A stretch of 64,000 nucleotides of DNA, taken from the NCBI GenBank assembly GCA_904419875.1, contig CAJFTG010000001.1, forward strand, positions 43,483-107,482, written 5' to 3'. Below, piece after piece: positions 18,853 through 26,416 of the stretch; positions within the stretch are counted from its first letter, which is position 1; every line of letters starts with the position of its first letter. The notes beneath the pieces are model-generated. The model ran no database searches. It was not told the DNA's origin and saw only the letters and a list, made by a program, of their open reading frames with translations. Source of the DNA: Candidatus Avimonas caecicola. GTDB lineage: Bacteria > Bacillota > Clostridia > Oscillospirales > Acutalibacteraceae. The position numbers and the translations under genes are program-made.

Positions 18853-19776
18853 TCAGGTCAGTTTGCGCAGGGCCTTCTGGATGAGGACCCATGACAAAAG
18901 CATAATGGCAAACAGAACGACGGCAATCGCCGATGCATAGCCCATTTCAAACCGGATGGTGCCGTAATCGAGCATATGCAGCAAAATGGTGTGGGTGGAA
19001 TAGTTGGAGCTTGGGAAGCCGGTGATCGACGCGCTCTGGTAGCCGACCGCGAAGGCGCTGGAAATGGACATTACGGCGCCGAACAAAAGCTGCGGCACCA
19101 TCTGCGGGAGGGTGACATACCAAAGCTCCTGAAAGCGGTTGCGCACGCCGTCGATGGCGGCCGCCTCGAAATAGCTGCGGTCGAGCGACTGCAGCCCCGC
19201 CACAAAGGACAGGAACCCGGCGCCAAGGCTCAGCCAGATAATGACGATCAGCACGACGTAGAAGCTGTAGGAGGAATCGGTCAGCCACTGGATCGGGTCG
19301 TTGATGATGCCGATGCCGATCAGCGCCGAATTGACAAGCCCCTTGGAATCGGTGCTGAAAATATACGTCCAGATGTAATACACATTGCCGGCCAGGGTCG
19401 GCACATACATGACCAGGGTCAGCAGCCAGCGGATGCCGCGGTTGAGCTCATTGATCAGCCACGCCACCACAAAGCTCAGCACATAACCCACCGGGCCGGT
19501 AATCACGGCGAACACCAGGGTGTTTTTAAGCGCCGTGACGAACACGTCGTCCTCCAGGAACATGCGGATGTAATTGTCCACTCCGACAAACTGCGGCACC
19601 TGCAGCATGTTGAAGGACGTGAAGCTCAGCGCCACGGAGGCGACGACTGGGATGACGACGAATACCAGAAACAGCAGCAGGAAGGGCGCCATCAGCACAT
19701 AGCTGGCGCGGGCGTCCCACATCTGCCGGAGGATCGGTACCCTGGCGCCGTCTTTTTCCTTGCGTTTGAAAGCCAT
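18853..19776 (-). CDS. Carbohydrate ABC transporter permease (MalF type)
   Basis: 307 aa. Two in-frame ATGs are close together; the second (19776) is preferred because GGGAGG lies 9 bases upstream, while it abuts the first (19785). Six helices, first one YVLMAPFLLLFLVFVVIPVVASV, and an EAA loop EAAAIDGVRNRFQELWYVTLP. Starts 18 bp after the large solute-binding protein gene and precedes the MalG-type partner, giving the order binding protein-permease-permease. Confidence 0.92.
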   Translation of the reverse strand: MAFKRKEKDGARVPILRQMWDARASYVLMAPFLLLFLVFVVIPVVASVALSFTSFNMLQVPQFVGVDNYIRMFLEDDVFVTALKNTLVFAVITGPVGYVLSFVVAWLINELNRGIRWLLTLVMYVPTLAGNVYYIWTYIFSTDSKGLVNSALIGIGIINDPIQWLTDSSYSFYVVLIVIIWLSLGAGFLSFVAGLQSLDRSYFEAAAIDGVRNRFQELWYVTLPQMVPQLLFGAVMSISSAFAVGYQSASITGFPSSNYSTHTILLHMLDYGTIRFEMGYASAIAVVLFAIMLLSWVLIQKALRKLT

Positions 19777-19794
19777 GTTTACCATCCTCCCTTC

Positions 19795-22698
19795 TCAGTC
19801 GTCCAGATGGAATTCCTGCCGCTTGCGGGTGATTTCCGCGTTCATATCCTTGTTGTAGGTGTTGAGCGCACGAACCGGGTTGTAATCCTCGTCCACCACG
19901 GCGCGGAAGGCGTTGGTCAGGCAGCGGGAGATAAAGTAGTTTCCGGGGATCTGCATGATATCCGTGACTTCCTCCCACTGGGAGAGGAGCGCTTCCTTCT
20001 CCGAATCGTTCCAGCCGAGGTTGTTGAACGCCTCGATATTGGCGGCGTCGTAGCGGGCCAGCACGCCGAGAGAAGCCTCCAGCTCGGTGCCGTAGTTCGT
20101 CTGAGCCTCTCCGCCGGCCCACCATTTCAGGAATTCCCAGGCGGCCTCTTTATCCTCACAGTCGCTGAGCATCACCGCGCCGGTGCCGGAAGCCGTCTCG
20201 GCGCGCGAAACGGATCCGTCCTCCTGAACGGTGCCCGGAACCGGCACCATCGCCCACAGGCCCCGGATTTCCGGAGCGGCCGCCGTGAGCTGATTGTACG
20301 TCGTGTACGTCATAATCCCCATCGGCATTTCGCCGGTGCGGAACCGGTTGTAAAAGTCGAAGGTGCGGTCCAGCCCGTATTCGGTATACAGCTGGGTCCA
20401 GGTTTCAAACGCGGTGTACGCCGCCTGCGTGTCGAACGCCGTCCGGGTCAGGTCGTCGGTGTAATAAGTGCCGCCGTTTTGAAGCAGGATTTTGTCGAAA
20501 AAGGAAATACCGGAGGAAAGGCCGGCGTTCGCCGTATTGGTCTCCAGCACGCCCACGCCGAGGTTGTTCTTCTGCAGCACCTCGACCGCCGCATAGAACT
20601 CCTCCCAGGTTTCCGGCGGCTCCAGCCCCAGCTCCCCGAAAATGTCGGTGCGGTAGAACAGCATGTCGAAATTCTGGGTTTCCGGGACGGCGTAGACGCC
20701 GCCCTCATAAATATAGGGAATCCAGGCGGATTCCTGGAAATTGTCGTAGATCTCGTCGAACCCTTCCAGAGAAGAAAGCTCCGCCAAGGCGCCCCGCATG
20801 GCAAGGTTGACCGGCGTGTCCCGCGGCGTGAAAAGGGCGATATCCGGGCCCTGTCCCGCCAGGGTGGCCTGCACCAGCGTGGAGGCGGAGGTGGTCGCCG
20901 CGGTGGAAACAATGCTCATCTGCACGTCAATGCCGGTGTTCGGGGTAAAATCATTGTCGATCAGATTCTTGAGGAGCTGCGCCTGGTCGCGGCCGCTGGA
21001 AACCCACACCTCAATGGTGGAACGGACGGCCGTCCCGTCGCTGTCGGCCGAGCTGCTGATGGAATTGTAATCCTCGACAAAGGAGGCGATAAAGCCCTGC
21101 ACGCCGTACTGGAGCTCCGCCCAGAAGCCGGCGCCGACGCTCGGCAGCTCTTCCTGCGCGGAAACAACGATGTAATCGAGCTCCAGCGGCTGCGAGCTGA
21201 AGGTCAAGATCAGCGAGCCCAGCGATTCCAGGTTGGTTTTAAAGCGGGAAATCCGGTTGGGGATGTTCAGCGGCTTATCCAGGAACTGCTGAAGCATCGC
21301 GCTCATTTCCGCAATGACCGACGCCTCCGAACCGCCCGTGCCGGTGATTTCAATGACCTGCCGGTAAAGATCGTCCAGCACCGCTTTGGCATCCACAATC
21401 TCCTGCTCCAGGCCCGGGATTTCATCCATCAGGTAAAAAGTCCGGTACCGGTCGGGAGACGTGCCGGTAATCATGATGATGCTGCGGTATATGCTGTTGA
21501 GGTCGAGCACCGCCTCGTTGAGGTTCCGGAGCACCTCGCCCATCGGGCCGGCCGGCACCTCGAGCTTGAGCTCATGCCGTCCCTCCGTCAGATAAAACAG
21601 ATACGGGGTTTCCCCGTCGCCCAGCGTTTCCATATACCAATTCATCCGGTAGGGAAACGCGATATTCTTCACCTCTTCGAAGGGGATCTCCCCGTCTATG
21701 TAAAGGGTGCGGTATGACTGGATGCCCTGCTGATAATTCTGCCTCGCCTTAAAGGAGATGGCGTACCACCCGTCCTGCGGCACCTCGATTTCCCAGCTGA
21801 TCCACTGTCCCTGCTGTCCCCAGTTGGACTGGCCGATGGTGTTGTACCGGATCTTGGAATAGTGGCTGGGGCTGGTCGCGACGCTGGAGCGGTCATACGT
21901 CGGATACAGCATGGAGCTGGATTTCTGATAGGCCCTCTCCGCTTCATAAAGCTGGATGTAGGCCGATGCCTCCTCGGCGCCGGCGCTGTAGCTTTCATAG
22001 GATGGAAGCGTTTCCTCCGGCTCCAGCGTCACCCCGCCGATCAGCATGGACTCCTGATAATAGGTAAAGGTGAGGGTGTGCTCGCCGGCGGTGAAATAAA
22101 ACGCATAGGGGTCGTCGTAATAGCCGTCGGTGTTCATCAGCCTGCGGGTGCTCCAGGCGGGAACCTCTTCCTGGCTCGGCCGCAGTTCATTTCCCTGGGA
22201 ATCCTGCTCGATCTCCCCCTCGTCCCGATAGATGCGGGAAAGGGTGATTTTTTCCGCCTCTGTAAAGGGATACGCGCCGTCGACCATCAGCCCGAAGACG
22301 ATTTCCTTCGACTTGCCGGGAAGGCTGTAATAATCCAGGGCGAGACGGTAAACCCCCGCCTGCTCCACGCGGAACGCAAGCGAAACGCTTTTGGCTTCGG
22401 CGCCGAGCAGGACGCCGTCCCGCCCATCCTCCTCCCGCACGGTCGGGTCGGCAAAATCCCCGACGGACAGCGCCAGAGAATTTTCCGGCCGGGCTTCGCC
22501 GGCATGGGCCGAATAATATTCATTATAGCCGGGTATACCCCCGGAAGCGGTTTCCTTGTCGGAGGAAACCGCTTCCGCAGGAGGCGCCTCCTGCGGGGAT
22601 TCCGAATCGGCGAAGGCCGGAATGGCGGAAGCCGAAGCCATGAGGAGCAATGCCAGGAGCCCGGCCGCGAACCTATATCCAAACTGTCGTATTCTCAT
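19795..22698 (-). CDS. Large solute-binding protein with N-terminal carbohydrate-binding-like domains
   Basis: 967 aa, about twice the usual size. Start ATG 22698 has AGGGAG 9 bases upstream; an earlier TTG has no site. Signal peptide about 1-33 (YRFAAGLLALLLMASASA) without a lipobox Cys. Two beta-sandwich modules follow: about 55-225 (SLAFRVEQAGVYRLALDYYS; FYFTAGEHTLTF) and about 240-380 (YEAERAYQKSS; WISWEIEVPQDGWYAISFKARQ; LTEGRHELKL), both CBM35-like in pattern. A helical stretch (about 385-470) leads into a family 1 binding-protein fold (about 540-967; IEVWVSSGRDQAQLLKNLID, YRTDIFGELGLEPPETWEE). How it is held at the membrane is unclear. The extra modules may capture polymer or long oligosaccharides before transfer to the permeases. 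Confidence 0.83.
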   Translation of the reverse strand: MRIRQFGYRFAAGLLALLLMASASAIPAFADSESPQEAPPAEAVSSDKETASGGIPGYNEYYSAHAGEARPENSLALSVGDFADPTVREEDGRDGVLLGAEAKSVSLAFRVEQAGVYRLALDYYSLPGKSKEIVFGLMVDGAYPFTEAEKITLSRIYRDEGEIEQDSQGNELRPSQEEVPAWSTRRLMNTDGYYDDPYAFYFTAGEHTLTFTYYQESMLIGGVTLEPEETLPSYESYSAGAEEASAYIQLYEAERAYQKSSSMLYPTYDRSSVATSPSHYSKIRYNTIGQSNWGQQGQWISWEIEVPQDGWYAISFKARQNYQQGIQSYRTLYIDGEIPFEEVKNIAFPYRMNWYMETLGDGETPYLFYLTEGRHELKLEVPAGPMGEVLRNLNEAVLDLNSIYRSIIMITGTSPDRYRTFYLMDEIPGLEQEIVDAKAVLDDLYRQVIEITGTGGSEASVIAEMSAMLQQFLDKPLNIPNRISRFKTNLESLGSLILTFSSQPLELDYIVVSAQEELPSVGAGFWAELQYGVQGFIASFVEDYNSISSSADSDGTAVRSTIEVWVSSGRDQAQLLKNLIDNDFTPNTGIDVQMSIVSTAATTSASTLVQATLAGQGPDIALFTPRDTPVNLAMRGALAELSSLEGFDEIYDNFQESAWIPYIYEGGVYAVPETQNFDMLFYRTDIFGELGLEPPETWEEFYAAVEVLQKNNLGVGVLETNTANAGLSSGISFFDKILLQNGGTYYTDDLTRTAFDTQAAYTAFETWTQLYTEYGLDRTFDFYNRFRTGEMPMGIMTYTTYNQLTAAAPEIRGLWAMVPVPGTVQEDGSVSRAETASGTGAVMLSDCEDKEAAWEFLKWWAGGEAQTNYGTELEASLGVLARYDAANIEAFNNLGWNDSEKEALLSQWEEVTDIMQIPGNYFISRCLTNAFRAVVDEDYNPVRALNTYNKDMNAEITRKRQEFHLDD

Positions 22699-22724
22699 AC
22701 CGGCTATCTCCCTTAAAGTCAATT

Positions 22725-22756
22725 ACCCGTTTACCTATATACCTGTTTACCCGTTG
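22725..22756. repeat. Degenerate 8-bp tandem repeat (about 4 units)
   Basis: On the plus strand the units read ACCCGTTT, ACCTATAT, ACCTGTTT, ACCCGTTG, in register with an 8-base period. The array spans the 48-bp gap between the intracellular GH5 stop codon and the large binding-protein gene. A similar but unrelated 8-bp array lies in the gltB leader (45560-45657). Confidence 0.7.
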
Positions 22757-23820
22757 CGTTTTTTCAAAAATTCCTTGAAATACACGCCCCAGAACGGCGT
22801 CGGTTCGAAATCCTCCAGATTTTTGATAAGGGACGGGCCGGCGGTGTCGTGGAAATCCCAGGCGGTGATGTGGTATCCGTTCTTTTCCACCCAATCAAGC
22901 AAGCGCGGCACCCAGACATGGCTGGGCTCCCTCTGCGGCCCTTCATAGACCTCCACATCCTCGCCATAGTGGCCGCATTCGCCGATGAGAATTGGATAAC
23001 GGTCGGCCACTACGGTGACCAGCTCGTCCCAGTTGTCCAGCCGCTTCCAGGGATACTCGTGCGAGTCGAGCATCAGGCCGTTGCCCCCGCAGTCGTCGAT
23101 GACATAGCCCTTCGCCACGCCGTCCAGCTCATAGCCCCAGTCGAGGCCGGCGACGATCGCGATGTTTTTCGCGCCCACGGCGCGCACGGTGCGGACCATT
23201 TCCTGCAGGCCCGGCACCTGATAGGTGATGCGCTGCAGCTCCGGCTCCCCGGACTCGTCCCGCATGATCTGGTTGCCGACGTTCTGCGGCGCGTATTCGA
23301 CCGTTACCTCGCCGCCGTCACGCCAGCATTCCCAGGAAACCTTGAACGGCTCGTTGAAGATACCGAACAGCACATTCGGGTGGTTTTTGAAGCGCAGGGC
23401 GATGTTCTTCCAGAACACCAGGGAATTCATATCCGGCATATTGCCGCTGATGAACTCGCCCCAGGAACCGCAGTTGCTGCGGTGCAGGTCGAGGATCACG
23501 TATTTTTTCCGTGCGGCGACCTCCTCCACGATCTTGTCCACCATCGCCCGGTAGCGCTCGCCCGATTCATCCTCCCCGCGCTGGTCGCCGCCGAAGCCGA
23601 ACCATTTGTCCTGCGACAGCGGCAGGCGGATGGTATTGGCATGCCAGTCGTCCAGGGCGACCTGCACCGTGCGCACCAGCTTGTCGGGGTTGCACATCCA
23701 TTCGAGCGAGGAGCAGTTCACGCCGGTCAGCAGAACCGCTTCCCCCCGCCTGTTGTACAGTCTGTTTCCCTCCACCCGGAGCTCCAGATCGGCGTTTTCG
23801 TTTCGATAAAGCTCAAACAT
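22747..23820 (-). CDS. Intracellular GH5 glycoside hydrolase
   Basis: 357 aa, no signal peptide. GH5 features: NTIRLPLSQDKWFG (62-75), LDLHRSN (110-116), acid/base Glu157 in LFGIFNEP, and nucleophile Glu281 in YPILIGECGHYG. It shares the active-site layout of the secreted GH5 in the same cluster but is shorter and single-domain, so it probably trims imported oligosaccharides such as manno- or gluco-oligomers. GAGGT precedes ATG 23820. It is 9 bp behind the GH130 gene, the tightest spacing in this part of the operon, which supports joint use of the same intracellular substrate. Exact substrate is inferred from context. Confidence 0.87.
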   Translation of the reverse strand: MFELYRNENADLELRVEGNRLYNRRGEAVLLTGVNCSSLEWMCNPDKLVRTVQVALDDWHANTIRLPLSQDKWFGFGGDQRGEDESGERYRAMVDKIVEEVAARKKYVILDLHRSNCGSWGEFISGNMPDMNSLVFWKNIALRFKNHPNVLFGIFNEPFKVSWECWRDGGEVTVEYAPQNVGNQIMRDESGEPELQRITYQVPGLQEMVRTVRAVGAKNIAIVAGLDWGYELDGVAKGYVIDDCGGNGLMLDSHEYPWKRLDNWDELVTVVADRYPILIGECGHYGEDVEVYEGPQREPSHVWVPRLLDWVEKNGYHITAWDFHDTAGPSLIKNLEDFEPTPFWGVYFKEFLKKRNG

Positions 23821-23829
23821 AACGGCACC

Positions 23830-25086
23830 TCATCGCTTTCCCAGATTTTTGTCGATCAGCGCGCGGCGCTGCCGCACGCAGTCGGCGGAACGCAGCGCAT
23901 CCTGCGGGGTGTGGAAGACATAATCGACCAGCCTGGCGGTGGTAGTGGTCGCGACATGCATCCTCGTGTCGGACGAGGCGTAGTAGATAAAGACCTCGCC
24001 CTTTTCATTGACCGCCGCGCCGTTGGTAAACAGCACATTGGGCACATCGCCCGTCCTCTCCTCGCCGAACGGAGCGAGAAGATAGCCGCCCGGCTCCGCG
24101 ATCACCCGGAACGGATCCTCCAGCGACGTAGCGAAGGCATACAGCACGTACCGCAGCCCCGCCGCCGTGTTGCGCACGCCGTGCGCGATATGTATCCAGC
24201 CCGCCTCGGTTTTGATCGGAACGGCGCCGGCGCCGTTCTTGGCCTCGCAGATGGTGTGATACCGCCGGCAGCTCAACTGGCGTTCCTCCCCGATAAAGGG
24301 ATGCTCGATGTCGTCGCACAGCCCCAGGCAGATGCCTCCGCCGGCGCCCGCCTCGATGAAATCGTCCTGCGGGCGGGTGTAAAAGGCATATTTCCCGTCG
24401 ATGAACTCCGGATGCAGGACACAGTTGCGCTGATGAGAGGAGGACGCGGTGCGCAGGTTGTCCAGCCGTTCCCAGTGGATCAGGTCCCTTGTGCGGACAA
24501 TGCCGGTGGAAGCCCGGGCGGCGGCCAGACTGGAGGAAGCGGTGTCCTTGCTTTCGCTGCAGAATACGCCGTACAGCCAGCCGTCCTCATGCGGCGTAAT
24601 CCGCATGTCGTACACGTTGGTTTCCTCCGGGCAGGTGTCCGGAAGGTCCACCGGATAATCCCAGAAGCGGAAGCCGTCCACCCCGTTGTCGCTTTCCGCC
24701 ACGGCAAAAAAGGATTTGCGGTCAACCCCTTCCACCCGGGCGACCAGGTAGTATTTCCCGTTTCTGTACAGCGCGCCGGAATTGAACACCGCGTTGATTC
24801 CCAGGCGCTCCATGAAATACGGATTGCTCTGCTCGTCGAAGTCATATTTCCACGCGGGCGGGATATGATCGCGGGTGAGCACCGGATTCACATAACGATC
24901 AAAAATCCCGTTATAGAACGCGCTTTTTTCATTTTTCTTCCGGAGCAGGTGCTCATACCGCGCCAACACCATAGCCTTGTTTTCTTCGAACATACCGATC
25001 TGCTCCCATACCTTAACATTATCCCTCTGGATTTCGTCTTCATTGTAGCACGGGCCGCCGGGTAAATACTTTTGTTTTTTTAACAT
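23830..25086 (-). CDS. GH130 phosphorylase, 4-O-beta-D-mannosyl-D-glucose phosphorylase type
   Basis: 418 aa from ATG 25086. Family signatures: [19 protein letters not shown] (88-106), [21 protein letters not shown] (112-132, with Asp122 as expected proton donor) and [20 protein letters not shown]. These match the GH130_1 group, which phosphorolyses mannosyl-beta-1,4-glucose to mannose 1-phosphate and glucose, an ATP-saving step in beta-mannan use. The reaction is cytosolic and there is no signal peptide. The 25086 start has only a weak ribosome binding site; Met32 or Met39 are alternatives because the family core begins near residue 42. The mannobiose 2-epimerase that usually partners this enzyme is not in the window. 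First gene of the long minus-strand operon. Confidence 0.88.
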   Translation of the reverse strand: MLKKQKYLPGGPCYNEDEIQRDNVKVWEQIGMFEENKAMVLARYEHLLRKKNEKSAFYNGIFDRYVNPVLTRDHIPPAWKYDFDEQSNPYFMERLGINAVFNSGALYRNGKYYLVARVEGVDRKSFFAVAESDNGVDGFRFWDYPVDLPDTCPEETNVYDMRITPHEDGWLYGVFCSESKDTASSSLAAARASTGIVRTRDLIHWERLDNLRTASSSHQRNCVLHPEFIDGKYAFYTRPQDDFIEAGAGGGICLGLCDDIEHPFIGEERQLSCRRYHTICEAKNGAGAVPIKTEAGWIHIAHGVRNTAAGLRYVLYAFATSLEDPFRVIAEPGGYLLAPFGEERTGDVPNVLFTNGAAVNEKGEVFIYYASSDTRMHVATTTTARLVDYVFHTPQDALRSADCVRQRRALIDKNLGKR

Positions 25087-25130
25087 TGTGCCGTCATACC
25101 GAAAAGAATGGATTAAAAAATCAAAATAAA

Positions 25131-25143
25131 TGCGAAAATCGCA
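25131..25143. promoter_or_regulatory. Small inverted repeat upstream of the GH130 operon
   Basis: Perfect inverted repeat TGCGA-AAA-TCGCA, 45 bp upstream of the GH130 start, in the 288-bp region shared by the divergent operon and the AraC gene. Possible operator; no convincing -10/-35 pair for the minus-strand operon could be picked out in this AT-rich stretch. Confidence 0.3.
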
Positions 25144-25214
25144 GACCAATTTCCATTTTTCACCTCTCCGTCGGCATCCGCAAAGAAATACCGCGAATTA
25201 TTGGAAAGAAATTA

Positions 25215-25243
25215 TTGACTTTTTCAACGTCCCTTTGTAATAT
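25215..25243 (+). promoter_or_regulatory. Promoter of the AraC regulator gene
   Basis: TTGACT (25215-25220), 17-bp spacer, TAATAT (25238-25243). Downstream, at 25271-25288, TAATTCCG occurs twice in tandem with a 9-base period; direct repeats are a common AraC-family site, so this could be an autoregulatory or shared operator. Confidence 0.6.
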
Positions 25244-25374
25244 CAAAGAAGAGGATTGTTTTCTATCCAATAATTCCGATAATTCCGGCGCGCTTTCGTA
25301 CGTTTTTAAGCCCTCTTCCTTTGCTAATATTTGCACCATGTTAATTTTTAGAAATTATTTTGGGAGGTATGCAA

Positions 25375-26220
25375 ATGCACTCCGTCATTCACGACAGTGA
25401 TTACATGGATATGGAAATCGGGATGGCTTATCGTTTTTTGAACAACCGGAGCGTCCTGACCGAAATGCACGCGCACAATTACTACGAATATTTCATCATC
25501 ACCGCGGGCGAGATTTACCACATTGTCAACGGCAAAACCACCCTGCTGCGCACCGGCGACGCCGTGTTTATCCGGCCGGACGACTGCCACAAATACCGCA
25601 TTGCCGAGGCGGGGGAATGCGATATGATCAACGTCAGCTTCCGCACCCTGCATTTCGATAACGCCGTCCGTTTCTTTGACAGCCCGCTCACCGACCGGCT
25701 GCTGGAGGGAAAGGAACCGCCCACCATCACCCTGAACGCGGCGCAGATCTCTTCCCTCAAGAAAAAGCACACCATGCTCAACGTAAGCCCGTCGAAAAAC
25801 AGCCTGGTCGTCCAGCTTAAAACCCTGCTGATCGACGTGCTGATGGTTTTTCTGGCGGACTACGAACAGCAGAACCTCCACTCCGAAAACTTCCTGCTTT
25901 CGGTCCTGGCAATGATGAACACGCCGGAGAATATAGAGGAGGGGGTGCCCGCGCTGGTGCGCATTTCCGGGTTCAGCCACGGCCATCTCTGCCGGCTGAT
26001 GAAAAAGGAGATGGGCACCACGCCGGTGAAATATGTCAACAACCTGCGCCTGCAGTATGCGGCCAACCTGCTGACCTCCACCACAAAGGACATCCTGTCG
26101 ATTTCGGTGGAGCTGGGCTTTTCCTCCCTGAGCCATTTCATCACGATCTTCAAGCAGAAATACGGCATCTCTCCTTCGAAATACCGCAGCGCCTACAGCA
26201 ATATCCACATCTGGAAATAA
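25375..26220 (+). CDS. AraC-family transcriptional regulator with cupin sensor domain
   Basis: 281 aa. ATG 25375 is chosen because GGGAGG lies 7 bases upstream; an ATG six bases earlier would be too close. N-terminal cupin (about 15-95): MHAHNYYEYFIITAGEIYHIVNGK and LRTGDAVFIRPDDCHKY, the sugar-sensing fold. Two HTH motifs form the C-terminal DNA-binding domain (about 180-278): LVRISGFSHGHLCRLMKKEMGTTPV, then DILSISVELGFSSLSHFITIFKQKYGISPSKYR. It is divergent from the glycan operon and 288 bp away, so it most likely activates that operon when the oligosaccharide is present. Only plus-strand gene in the first 50 kb. Confidence 0.9.
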   Translation: MHSVIHDSDYMDMEIGMAYRFLNNRSVLTEMHAHNYYEYFIITAGEIYHIVNGKTTLLRTGDAVFIRPDDCHKYRIAEAGECDMINVSFRTLHFDNAVRFFDSPLTDRLLEGKEPPTITLNAAQISSLKKKHTMLNVSPSKNSLVVQLKTLLIDVLMVFLADYEQQNLHSENFLLSVLAMMNTPENIEEGVPALVRISGFSHGHLCRLMKKEMGTTPVKYVNNLRLQYAANLLTSTTKDILSISVELGFSSLSHFITIFKQKYGISPSKYRSAYSNIHIWK

Positions 26221-26280
26221 CGGCGGCGTTTTCCGCCCCGCCGGCACATGGATTTTCATTTTCCGACCGATTCTGCCCCA

Positions 26281-26326
26281 AAAATTGACCTCCTGCTTGT
26301 ATTTTACAGCAGGAGGCCGATTTTTT
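26281..26326. terminator. Bidirectional terminator between the AraC gene and the GH2 gene
   Basis: Nine-bp stem (26289-26297 with 26308-26316), 10-base loop, T6 run on the plus side (26321-26326) and a run of A on the left that gives T5 on the minus side. Serves the convergent AraC and GH2 genes. Confidence 0.85.
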
Positions 26327-26416
26327 CATTATGCGTTTTATGGAAGGGAATCCGGCAGCTTCTGGAGAAAGGAACCCTTTCCCCGCCGTCTCCCCTTCCG
26401 GCCGGCGTCAGCCGTT

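Noticed and set aside
22725..22756. A catabolite-response (cre) site in GGTAAACGGGTAAT
   Set aside because: Only a partial match to the cre consensus and better explained as part of the 8-bp tandem repeat.
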